Shown: positions 36,983 to 47,957 of the stretch, piece by piece
Layout: each line of letters begins with the position of its first letter
Numbering within the stretch: the first letter of the stretch is position 1
Program-made: the position numbers and the translations under genes
NCBI GenBank assembly: GCA_030704615.1
Contig: CM060734.1
Location: 22,692,001 to 22,756,000, forward strand
Direction: 5' to 3'
Origin: Takakia lepidozioides
Lineage: Eukaryota; Streptophyta; Takakiopsida; Takakiales; Takakiaceae
Length of the DNA stretch: 64,000 nt
The notes under the pieces: generated by a model
The model's database searches: none
What the model was told of the DNA's origin: nothing
Seen by the model: only the letters and a program-made list of their open reading frames with translations

Positions 36983-37662
36983 GAAATGCGGTGCCGCATT
37001 ACTACCGTTCGATCTCGCCTCACCTTTCGCATCTCGATGCAGGATAAATATGCCAGGGTGGACTGGAACCACATGGAAATGCGGTGCCGCATTTCCGTTG
37101 GATCACGTGTTCATTTATCGTACAGTACGAGCCTGGACGGGAACACGACGCCGCTTTCCGTTGCACCTGTTCGAAATTGTAGCCCCCGCACTGCATTTCC
37201 GTCCCACCATCTCAAGAGTTACATTCACAACTGTTTTCATGCTTGACATCTAGAACGGAAATGCGGCGCCGCATTTCCGTTTGACTGTTTCATTACTTAC
37301 ATCCAGAACGGAAATGCGGTGCTGCATTTCCGTTCCACTGTTTCATGCCTGACATCCAGAATGGAAATGCGGCGCCGCATTTCCGTTCTGGACATTCGAC
37401 TGTTTCATTACTTATATCCAGAACGGAAATGCGGTGCCGCATTTTCGTTCCGCTGCTTCATGCCTGACATCGAAAACGGAAATGCGGCGCCGCATTTCCG
37501 TCCAACCGCATTGAAAAGTAGACCTCGGACGGAAATGCGGTGCCGCATTTCTGTTAGGACTGTGTGACAAGAAGACTCCGGACGGAAATGTGGCACCGAA
37601 TTTTCGTTCAACCCTTTCGTCAGTTATACTCATAACGGAAATACGGTGCCGCATTTCCATTC
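36983..37662. repeat. Palindrome family B, dense right array (period about 55 bp)
   Basis: About ten copies of GAAATGCGGCGCCGCATTTC are present. Two early ones sit near 36,983 and 37,074 with partial ones near 37,145 and 37,190. Then comes a regular series centred near 37,268, 37,321, 37,374, 37,435, 37,487, 37,541, 37,592 and 37,647. Spacers in the regular part share CTGTTTCAT, CTTACATCCAG or CCTGACATC. Copies alternate between GGCGCC and GGTGCC centres. Confidence 0.92.
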
Positions 37663-37699
37663 GGACTCTCTCAATCGAAGACGTCAAAATCGAAATGCG

Positions 37700-38204
37700 T
37701 CAGGACTTATTGAAATAAGAGTCCAGAATGTGAGCATAGCCGTTGTGGGTAGTTGTAGCCTACGGTGGACCAAAATGAGACACACCATGAATCCCTAAAA
37801 GAACATAAAGGGGGATGTGGCGAATCCTCACCCATTGGATTCGCTTCAATTTACGATCTCAACCGTCTACTATTGACCATTAAAGATTTTATTTTCAAAT
37901 CACGATAGTTTTTTTCAAATTTGACCTTGATCCACCCCGGGGGTCTACCCTTGGTCTATGTATTTAATGAGGTAGTGTTGATATATCAAAGAATTCTATA
38001 TGTAAAGGACTTTATGAAAATAGTTATTTTGAAGGCTCAAAATAGTACATAAAGTTTATTTTACTTAATATTTTTGAGTGGATGTTTTCATTCTAGATTC
38101 TTTATCCCTTAAAGCACATTTGGTCAAGTCCCTTTTTTCTAGTTTTCTATGAATCATGCTTAAAAAAAAATCCATAATGTGCCTTTTATATGGACTATAA
38201 CAAA
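37700..38204. other. No gene recognised
   Basis: AT-rich sequence without coding motifs or recognisable repeats. Confidence 0.4.
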
Positions 38205-38450
38205 TCCTTATTGTCGCGCACTTCACTTCGGTAAGCTCCCCTTCAAGTCATAGTTACTCGCTTTGATGCGCGCGCCTAACTCCCAACCTGGCCGCCGGGC
38301 CAACTCGGAGCTTCGGCTGCTCACCGGGACATAACGGTCCCCCTTTTCTCCCCCAACAGACCCTCCACCAATTTGGGCCTAGTGGAAATTCCATTTGGTA
38401 GTTGGCAGTCCGGAATAGCTCCCCACTTCTTGGTCGCTTTCCGGCTCGCT
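38205..38450 (-). repeat. LTR-retrotransposon end-like segment, inverted partner of 17,398-17,730
   Basis: Reverse complement of the 17.4-17.7 kb segment at roughly 80-85 percent identity by eye. On the minus strand a purine tract (GGGGGAGAAAAGGGGGA) precedes CCGTTATGTCCCGG, as a polypurine tract precedes an LTR. It lies downstream, on the same strand, of the chromodomain fragment at 39,833-40,264, so both may be from one gypsy element. Confidence 0.5.
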
Positions 38451-39832
38451 CGCTTACTCACTATTTTTTGGTCACCAACGGGCTTGCACCGTTCTCGGGG
38501 TTACTATTCCCTATATATACTTCTGTGACTGTCCGCGGGGGTTTCACAAACAACCATGCCATTTTATGGCGAACCGCCACGAAGACCCTCGATTCTCGGT
38601 GATGAGTCGCGGTGAGTCTTGGCCCACCCATCACGGCCCCATTGGACTGTGGTGAGTCCCAAGACTCCCCACGACTCCCACCACAAGGTCTCCGCCCCAT
38701 GGTGTATCATATGCCACCCCCACTAAGTCCCACTAAGCTACCACCACCCCTTGTGGAGCCACCCCCACCGCAACCCGGTATGCAGGGCTCCACCTAGTGA
38801 GCGTCTCCGCCTTCTTAAGTGCCTTGGGCACTCAAGGGTGCTTCAGCCCCCCGTACCTATTGCTGCCACCGCCCCCACCACAGGGGCAGCCCCTCTGCGT
38901 CCCGACCCCCCGCCGTCAAGGCAAAGGGCCGCGACACACACCCCTACCAACAGGGAGTCGATGTCCTCATCGACTTGTCCATTTTGTAGAAACGAACATC
39001 CAAGTTGTGGCGTCCCACATCAAGGAGTTTGTTTCCGCACCATGGCGTCCCATGGCAAAGAACCAAACCCTACACTTGACTCTACTCTCCACTAGCTAGT
39101 TCGGCCGACTTCCTCCAAGTCCCGGCCAAGGGTGGAGCCTCTCAAGCTCCACCCAGTGCACTCTTCTTGGCCTACTTCAAGGCCAAGGAACGATCCTCCC
39201 CGAGGATCGAATCGCCTTACTGCAACAACATTACTTGCGACCGCTCATGATGCTGCTTTTGGCATCACCTTGAGCGAGGGTTCACTTTGAACCTTTTTTT
39301 GACTAGGAAGATAACCTTGAACCAACCGTGCGCCCCAATCACTACAATTGGGTCCGCCTTGGAATGCTGGCCTGAGGTACGGGAACACGCCGAAGCCGCA
39401 CTACGACTTCGTCCCGAGGCTACACGATTATAGTATGTGAACGGAAGCACGTAGTTTCCGCGTTAGCCCGCACTACAAGACAACCACCTCGGTAGCGCAG
39501 TTATAGTACGCGCACGCGCCAGGTGCGCACTAGCACGTGAACTCCCAAAGAAGGCGCAAGTTTCTTTGCCCCTTGGATGGGAGTCACCCGATTTCGGCTT
39601 TGCGCAAATACACGATTAATCCAATTTACCTCTCCCACTTTTGTAAGCTAGCATGCATTCTACACACTAGCCAACCATACCATGCATCACCATTCCAAAC
39701 AAAATAGGAGGCGCAACATTTGGAAACCATTTCATTTATATACAACACAAGTTTTTGCAATCGGATTCTTGAGCTAGCTAAGCCGGGCTAAGCATGCATT
39801 TCCTCCCCCACGATCCAAGGTTGATGTCCCCA

Positions 39833-40290
39833 TCAACGCTTCTTCTGCTTTTGAGGTCGCCCTTCGAAAGCTGCAACCGCCTCGGATGCGTTTCCCATTT
39901 CTGAGGCACGCACCCAAGATGCCTCCACATGATGATAGCCCTTCCATTTCACGAGATACTCCGTTTCTCTATTCTTGAACCTCCTCAACTTAAGCACTGC
40001 CTCCACCTCGTACTCAGGTTCATTTTCATGATCCAACAGCACAGGTGGCGGACGCAACACTTGATGCAGATTCGGACGCGCTTCATCTTTGAAGTAAGGC
40101 TTCAAAAAGGAGACGTGGAATACCGGATGCACCTTGCTGTTTGCCGGCAGCTCCAATTCATACACATCCTCATTCATAACCTTCCGGATGCGAAAGGGTC
40201 CCGCATACGGAGGTACGAACTTCGGGCTCACTTCCGGAGGTAGTCGGAAATTCTTGATGTTCAACCAGACCTTATGTCTATTCCTCTCTC
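39833..40290 (-). pseudogene. Ty3/gypsy chromovirus integrase C-terminus with chromodomain
   Basis: The 143-residue open frame begins in the integrase C-terminal GPF/Y module (FVPPYAGPFRIRKVMNEDVY, then HPVFHVSFLKPYF). It ends with a chromodomain (YEVEAVLKLRRFKNRETEYL, then VKWKGYHHVEASWVRASEM) that in chromoviruses tethers integration to modified histones. An in-frame HKVWLNI lies just upstream. Protease, reverse transcriptase and most of integrase are missing; upstream sequence to 40,650 shows no intact frame. The aromatic residues expected in a chromodomain cage are partly kept (Y, W). Confidence 0.85.
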
Positions 40291-41480
40291 CCAGAGATAT
40301 GGATAATTAGCTTTCAAATAACTTTCCCTTTTCGCTGAATATCTGTGGAGTCTAGCTTCCCTTTCATCACTCATGTCCCATGTCTTTCATATCTTTAATG
40401 AGGCAATAACCAAAACTCTCTTCTGTAGTATCTCTCGTATATGCCTGGATTTCTTTCAAGCTTTAATGCACCCTTGACTATACTAGAAGGCGTTATCATA
40501 TAACCATATGGCAAGCACGTTTGAAAAGTTGTTCTTGGTGTAAGTTTGATCCACAAGATATCCTTAGGAATCCAATTCTTTACCAGTTCAAGTTCTTCAT
40601 GCATGTGAGTGTAAACATTCACCTTCCGTTCCTCCTAGCTTTCAAACTCCACTCGTTTAATGGATAACAATGCTATCACATAAACCAGTGTTGGTAACCA
40701 ACTTGCTCTCCCTCTACAGGCCACTTGATAAATCTTTATCACTCATTTCTCCAGACCCCACTCTGGATCAGCATCATGCACTCTCTTAAGAATGTTTTCC
40801 TTGCAATCGTCTGGCAATTCCAAGAACCTCTGAAAGAATTGTTTGGACAATCTTTCTTTCTCAGTTCCACAGGGAATTTGATTCACATCAAATTCTTTGA
40901 TTCTCCACCCACCATGATCCCATGCCTGTCACATCTGGTTGTTCTTGACTCAGTTCCCCAGTATGGTCGCCAAATGTCGAGCGGCTTTTACCCACCCATC
41001 CCTTAGTTATTCGAGGTGGAAACTCCAAATAAAAGAGTTGGAAATCTCTAAGTACTCAGCCCGCTCAGAACAATCAGTCATGACCTATCACTAGTGTATC
41101 ATGGGGGTGCTTCTTATTTGTATTCCTTCTCGCATTCATGTTAGCAATTTACCTTACTGTCTATGATTAAGTATCAAATTGCTTCTGCAATCTACCATGT
41201 TCCATCTACTCAAGCATTCATTCCACAGCTTCACTCATATCTCCTCTACACGGTGTGAATATGAAATAAGAATCATATTAATATCCATCATGTATCAGGC
41301 TGAAGCCATGGTGTCTCTAATTTGCTCTACAGTGCATCTCTACAGCTTGCATGAATCAAGCATCATCTCGTCGTATCTCCTCCTCTGTGTAATCTCCATC
41401 CCTGTGCTCCAAGATTGTGCTCTCCGCCTGATCTCCTCAAGTGATGTCCCAGAACTGATCTCCCTCCGTGACGTCCAAGA
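40291..41480. other. No gene recognised
   Basis: Pyrimidine-rich, AT-rich sequence, probably old retrotransposon interior. No motif was found. Confidence 0.35.
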
Positions 41481-41485
41481 AGTGC

Positions 41486-41885
41486 TCCAAGAAGTGACCA
41501 AGAAGTGACCAAGAAGTGCCCCCTCCATGTCGTTACTCTGCCTATTCTACCTGCAAGCTGTTCTAACCGCCTAACTAACTAACTGTCATCCAAGACAGAA
41601 TGCACGTTCCCTCTGCAGACGTTGTTCCCACACAGTCGTTCCCTGCCAATGATAACCGTTCCCTGTGAACGCTGTGACGGGCTGTGCCAAGCTGTGTCGG
41701 ACTGTGACTGTGCCGAGCTGTGACTGGTTGTGTCGGGTTGTGTCGGGCTGTGATAGGCTGTGATAGGCTCTGTAAGGCTGTGTAAGGTTGTGACAAGTTG
41801 TGTCAGGCTGTGTCAGGCTGTGACAGACTGTGTAAGGCTATGACTGACTGTGATAGGCTGTGTAAGCCTGTGACTGACTGTGTGA
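41486..41885. repeat. Minisatellite of 10-11-bp GGCTGTGTAA-like units, preceded by a 12-bp triplet repeat
   Basis: Three GTGACCAAGAA units occur at about 41,486-41,520. After a short gap, about 20 diverged units of GGCTGTGATA/GGCTGTGTAA run from about 41,660 to 41,885. Confidence 0.75.
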
Positions 41886-42038
41886 GCCTGCCTACCACCC
41901 CTAAGGCCTGTGTCTGTCACCCATAAGGCCTCTGTTGGTCTGAGTCCACCATCCGTAAGTCTGCGCAAAATTAAGGGTACCCCACAGAACCCGTAAAACT
42001 GTCTAAGTCCCAGACAGCCCTCTAACAGTGTTTCCAGG

Positions 42039-42954
42039 TTGTTGCAACAGCTCCTCCAATCCGAGCAACCACCTACCTATTCATTGGCTTCAATATTCAA
42101 TACACCTCCTCCGGTAATAACAATGGCTGGGGTTCCAATTCCTGCTGCTCTTCAATCGGTGCCTATAGCTATCAATCTTGGCCAACCCGGTGATAGGATT
42201 AGTAATGTTGCTCCAATGCATTCTTTTACTGGTTGGCAAGGATCGGACCCGGATGCGCATTTGGCCGAGTTCATCACAGCTTGCATAGCTAATAATGCGA
42301 GGACTGATGAGCTTTGGCCATCCCAGACCATATGCAGATGGGACTATTCATTGAGGGATTGAGGCCATCTGCATTGATCAAGTTCGTGAGGGAGGCTGTA
42401 CCAGCAGATCTTCAGGCAGTGGTTAATCGGGCCAAATTATGGGAGACAATGCACGTCACAACACACTACATGCCACAAAGCCAACTATCTACGATTACTA
42501 GATGTATGCCCAGTTTCGGTGTAGGAGAGAGTGTCCAAAACTTTAGCTTTACCAGCCCCAGGATCGCAAGAGGATGCAATTATGGCAATGGCCAAGAAGT
42601 TTGGAGGATTGGAGGTGAAAATGGCAGACAAGAGAGAAGGCCGACCCAAATCCAATAATCAAGGACCCAATTCTTGGTGCGGAAATTGTAAAGGCTATGG
42701 TCATCTTGCTACAGAATGTCCATCACCCCCTATTGCCGCCAATGTGGAGACCGACAAATGCGGGTATTGTGGGAAACATCATTCTATGTTGCAGTGTTGG
42801 CATCTTAAAGTTGCGACGGAAGTGCAACCGGAGAAATCCAATAACCAGAAGGCTGCTCACCAGACAACTGGTTGGGATGTCAGTCAGGTGGGAGTTCAGG
42901 CCTCAGGAAATTGGCAAAGGCAGGCCCAAGGTCCACAAATGGGTGGTAATTTTT
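42039..42954 (+). pseudogene. Ty3/gypsy-like Gag fragment with CCHC zinc knuckles
   Basis: Frames in succession read MHSFTGWQGSDPDAHLAEF then CIANNARTDELW, a jump (internal deletion) to IPDHMQMGLFIEGLRPSALI with FVREAVPADLQAVVNRAKLW, and then CGNCKGYGHLATECP and CGYCGKHHSMLQC. The first parts match the retrotransposon Gag capsid family; the CX2CX4HX4C knuckle binds the element RNA. Frameshifts separate the pieces, and no protease or polymerase follows. It lies on the strand opposite to the chromodomain fragment, so it is probably a different element. Confidence 0.75.
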
Positions 42955-43380
42955 GACAAAACCGAGCGCCCAATAATTGGATGCAGTCTCCAAGTCAGCT
43001 CAGTAGACCACCAGTTTGGAGATGAGCTCCATTCCAACAAATGGAGATCCCACAGTAGGGAGAGCAAGCAACCATATACCTAATATGGAGGCCCTATGAG
43101 GTGGACTCGGAATGGCCAATATCATGTGTGCTACCGTTGTACTTACGACTTATCATCCCATTTATATGTATCCATCCCACCGATTTCTCAGACCCAATTC
43201 GTCATCCAATTACTCGATCCAATTTTACCAATTTACATCCAGTTGGATGATTTCGCGATTACAGCTCAAAACAACTCATTGACTCTGCAGTTTGAGTTCG
43301 ATTCCTCCCGACTTAACTTCCTATATCCCTTTGTAACAAAATGGAAATAACTATTACTCTCATACCACCCTTTGGCTTTG

Positions 43381-45008
43381 TCAGTTCGCGAAAACGTCGG
43401 GGTGCAGATCTGTCCACAAGCGGTCGCGCTCCTCCGCGCGTCTCTTTGCTCTGGCTTCTCGGTCTGCTATTTCAAACGGGGTCAGCTCCCCTGTCTCATG
43501 CAACTTTGCTGTCACGGCCTCGTCCCCCCCCCTTTGGTTTCCTCCTGAATTGGCGGGCTTACTGGGATTCCTTTGTCCTGCTGCTCCCTTCCTTTGATTT
43601 TCTTGGCTCGGCCTCCTTTCCTTCAGGTACCCGTGGTACGTAACTGGGCTGGTGAGTGAGCGGCGCCATTCCTCGCTTTCGGCCACTACCGACCCCCACA
43701 CTTATGGTCGTAGACTTGTCATCCTCCATAGGGGTCAGCGTCCAACACCACCCCTTCCTCCAGTCCTACTTTCAGAACCCTTTGTTTTTGGCCACAAAAT
43801 GACCTCCAATTGCCTACATTGCTGTGCTTGACCCACAACACGTCTATCGAAAGGTAATGTCTACACAGTACGTATGATCCTACGAAATACGGGTGGTAAC
43901 GATGCTTTGTGAATGAACAAGTGAGCTAGATCCGTATCACCGGTGTCAGTGCACAAACTGCCGCAATGTGGAGCACTTCTCGCTGCCGCTCCCACAACAA
44001 TGATCCGCTCACATGGACCACTTGGTGTCGTAAGTACCATGTCATAGAGTCTTCGTGTATCCTTCCGAGGATTTTGCAGATCCCCGGGTAACGCCTTTTT
44101 CAGTAGTTCCTCCCACTCGTTGGCAGTGTCCTTCTCCTGTCGTTCGTATTTGGCCAACTTCCACCCGTAGCTAGTTTCAACCGTTACTGGCCATACCAGG
44201 CCACAGATGGGCTCATCTCGTAGCCTCCCATTTTGTTGGAGTGAGCTGACAGTGGATTTCTTCCACTGAACGTTGTCAATATGTGACCACCTAGACCTCA
44301 TCTCGCACGCTCGGATCTCGTCGTAGCTCTTTGTTCCACCAATCCATCTGCCATCTCCAAAATCTTGTCAGGGTGAGCACGGGTGCCCTTTCTCTGATTC
44401 CCCCTAGCAGCCTCGTCTCCCTCGTAGTAAATAGTGCCGGGTATATTTCCAGGAGTTCATATGCTTCTAACGTGAAGGCATTGCGGACCGTCCCTTGCAA
44501 TCTCGTGACTCCATAGGCCCCCACGATCTCCCTTACTCCTTCCTCCTCCTTAGTGTAAATCTCAACGATCAGGAAGCGTCCCAAGTTTCAAATTTGCTCA
44601 CGCTCGTCGGGCTCACTCATTCCTCTGTTGTCGGCTTAAATCTTGCGTAGCCTTGTACAGGCCTTTGTAGAACATGTCGTTGGCCAAACGTGCCCACGGG
44701 CCATCCTCCTCGATCTGTAGAGTGTACCGCCTTACGTAGTGATTTTTCCCAGGCAGTGACAGCTGGATTCCCGTCTAACTGCTCCGAGGGTGAGCCGCCA
44801 CGCTGGTCCGTTGGGTCTTGCCGCCATGGATGCATGCTTCCAAGTAGTCCTGGTATTCCGCTATTTGGTTGATCTCCTCCACCTCTTTGTCAGAGAAGAG
44901 ATCGGGGTACTTCTTCCAAAATGCAACCGCCTTTGGGTTGGCCCTGGTCCCGTCCCTATACGCTGGCGTGTCGTCCCGGCCCTTGATTTCAGCTCTAAAG
45001 GCGCGCAA
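43381..45008 (-). pseudogene. Unknown protein, broken coding region
   Basis: Four coding-like minus-strand frames follow each other. 45,008-44,775 reads KAVAFWKKYPDLFSDKEVEE. 44,750-44,620 reads GPWARLANDMFYKGLYKAT. 44,584-44,291 reads RFLIVEIYTKEEEGVREI and TRFWRWQMDWWNKELRRD. 44,301-43,861 reads LIVWPVTVETSYGWKLAKY-type sequence, RRLYDMVLTTPSGPCERIIV and LAHLFIHKASLPPVF. The last, 43,701-43,381, reads ELTPFEIADREARAKRRAEE. Base composition is more GC-rich than the surroundings and codon-like structure is good, so it decayed recently or has unseen introns. I recognise no domain; an unclassified transposon gene is the best guess. Confidence 0.35.
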
Positions 45009-45393
45009 TACTACTGGCGATTCGCGTCTATCGCGTCTTTTCCGGATGATCTCGATTCCAAGAAAACAACCGCATCAGCTCCCGATCAGCTCTGCTAGAC
45101 TATCTACGCAAGGGCGAAATCTCCTCGCTTTCTAGTGCTTTCTATCAACGCTACGATGTATCCCAGTGCCCCAATGTAGCAGAGCCAGCAGTCGTGCTCC
45201 CCCCTGGTGTAGTGCACAAGAGAAAGGATGGATTGATCAATCTGGTCCTCGCTCATTCTTCCTACGAGACCTCTCTAGCTTTTTATCTAGGTTCTTGCCC
45301 TCCGGTGGCTACGCTATGAAGTCACAACGTCGCGCATTGAGGGCAAGGTCCTAGTGCTCAACCATACAGAAGAGAAAATATGGATGAGGTCTG

Positions 45394-45957
45394 ATGGAGA
45401 ACCACGGTTCTCCAATGAGAAGCCATCTAAGTCATGCCAGAGATAATGGCGGACTTTACACACACAGTCGTGGGTGTGTAGGGCAGGGTGCAGGCAGTTC
45501 GCAGTGGTGGGAGTGTAGGAGGATGAGGCTTGAATTTTTTTTTTTCCCAGATGAGACCTATCCCTCAGTGCAAAGCAAATACTACAGCTTTATAGTATGG
45601 CTGATGAGAGCTGCCAGGTCTGCCATTTTGGCTCAGGTGACTTTCCAACTAACTCGGGAGTACTTGTTGGAGGCCTCAAGTGAATTTGCTAATGACCCCA
45701 AAGCTAAGTTGCTTGACAGGATGTCTGATTCGAAAGGGGTCAGATTCATTGAAAGGGTGATCAAACCTGGCTCCTTCTCGGATAGTCTCCCCAAGCCGCT
45801 GTTCAGCAGCTACAAGCGGCAACGCAATGAAGGGTCTGCCCCCAGCACATGGGGAAGACCAATTCCAATCGCGGCAGGGAACCACGGACAGAGGCATAGG
45901 TGGCTACCAAAGAGGCGGCAGGACTGGTCGTGGACAGCAGACCTTCTCCAATTCTGA
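45394..45957 (+). pseudogene. Unrecognised open frame
   Basis: A 187-residue frame, but only the part after a T-run and CCCAG acceptor-like site (45,551) looks protein-like: YPSVQSKYYSFIVWLMRAAR then REYLLEASSEFANDPKAKLL, ending in a Gly/Arg-rich stretch (about 45,840-45,930). No family was recognised. Confidence 0.25.
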
Positions 45958-47957
45958 CCCTGCAAAGTCTCTTACCAGAACCTCAATTGGTAGGTCTGGA
46001 TCTAACTCCAGCTGTCGACATTGGCAGCCATGGTTCACACTGAACCAGGCAAATGATGGAAGAGTTCTCCCCCATTCGCAAAAGGAATTTTGGGTCTTGG
46101 GTCGATCTGTGATTGATGGTATGTACCCCTTCTTTGAAAAAATGACGCTGCCCTTTTCAATAGCAGGTAGTACTCATGAGGATGAATGCTAGCTATCGTT
46201 TGTGTTGATTGCAGACTTTATCTATTTTCACTAGTGAACCTATCTAATTAATGAGTCATGGGTCTCACACCCCTTCCACTCTTTCTATGGGACGATTACC
46301 TAAGTGATTTCATTGTGCGATTAAATGACATTCTCTAATGCATTCAATGTGTGTGATGCTAAGGTGTGTTTTTCTCTACTTTCTCCTTACACTAGGGTGC
46401 ACTCAGGCTGAGAGGATCTTGGCTTCGACATTTCACATAAAGCTCAATTGCACAATCTTCCAGAGGTTACACTCCAATTGCAGTCCAAGTTCTATTCTCT
46501 CACGAACCCAGCTCTTCTCATGTAAGTCAAACAAACGATTTCTATTATGTGTTCTTGCCACCAGTTTCCTTGGATCTAATAGCTTGTGAAGGTTCTGTCA
46601 AGAGATTGTGCAAGACGACGAAGGGGAGGGAGATCGCCATCAAAAGAAATCAGGAGTCAGGAATGTGAAACTGTGGGCTCCATCTCGCTCCTTTAATGCG
46701 AGGGTGCTTCTGTAACCATGGATGATTGAGGTACAGAGATTCTCTTTCGTAAGGTATTACTCGAGAATATTTTAGGAATCTCCGTTGACTAAAAGGCTGT
46801 TTTGTTCACGTGTGGCGAAACCTGGCGAAATAGAAAGAGTGGGATGTAGGGTTGTGGAGCCGGCGGCTGTGGCCCATCGTCAATGGGCATGGCATGCTGG
46901 AGATTGATCGATCGATCTTGATGCGTGTGGGTGTGTGTGCTGCAATCCCCAGAGCCCACAATCCATTGCTTATTATTTGTGTGTCTGCAGGTGTGGATTG
47001 CAGTGATATGCACGCTTTCGGCATCTGGGTCAGGTATTTTATATTATCATGTATGATGGAAGAAAGCAAACGGAGGGGGGTTCAGCATAGAATCTTTCAG
47101 AGACCATTGCTTTAGATTCAGTGAACAAGTTATTGTCATCTGGGAGCAGCAGCTGGTCTGCTCTCTTGAATGAGGTAGCACCCCAAGTTTGTGGAGTGAT
47201 ATGATCTGATCAGTTCTGCGTAGACATGTGTAGACAGAGTAGTCTAGGGCAGCGAGTTCTCTTCGCAGAAGTCTACCCCAAGTGTCGTAATTTAGGTGGC
47301 CACATGCGCATTATCACTGGATAAAACCAGCTTTGATGGGAACAAGGGGTCCTAGGGTTGGCTTGTGGATCAAGGAACCCATGTCTAGAATGGACCATTG
47401 GATTGGTCAAATCTGTTTGAGTCGTGTTTGCTTGATCAGCACATGAATGATCATATTGGCAGGGAGAACGAGCTGAACAGGGAGGAAGACGAAGATGATA
47501 CCGAGATAATGGCGACTGGTAGAAGAGGTTGCCTTTTCGAAGATACAATCGATTTTAAAGCACAGCTTGGGTGGAAGGCGAGGGGTGGTAATCCTCTTCA
47601 GGGCAAAGGAGGTGATCCTTCAAGATAATTGATGACCTGAACGAACGAAAATTTGACGTCTTCGAAAAAGGTCTGTTGGTATTGCAGCTTGAGGCCAAGG
47701 CGGAGTCATTATTTTTACCGACACTTACTTTAGGGCGGTGGGTAAATTTTATGAGGGAAGTGAAGATGAAGGTGAGGTGGGAAGGCGTTACGGCACTGAA
47801 AGGGGTGAGAATGTGGAAACAGAAGTGAGTTCAGGAGGGGGAGGGAGAGCCATGCAGTGAGTTACTCTCTGCGAGAAAGGAATTCACAGGAAACTTTTGT
47901 TACGAGTACTTGAAACCCAGGAGAAAGATGAATTGCTAGGAGGCAATCGGTGTGGCC
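45958..47957. other. Intergenic region and probable leader of the OTU gene
   Basis: No coding domain was recognised. Possible leader splice sites (CTGCAG at about 46,985-46,990) and purine-rich stretches near 47,460-47,500 and 47,760-47,860 could be transcribed leader. No core promoter was assigned. Confidence 0.35.

Noticed and set aside
36983-37662. CRISPR-like array (regular repeats with spacers)
   Set aside because: Repeats are near-perfect dyads with partly similar spacers in plant nuclear DNA; no cas genes. The same applies to the 20.9-21.4 kb array.
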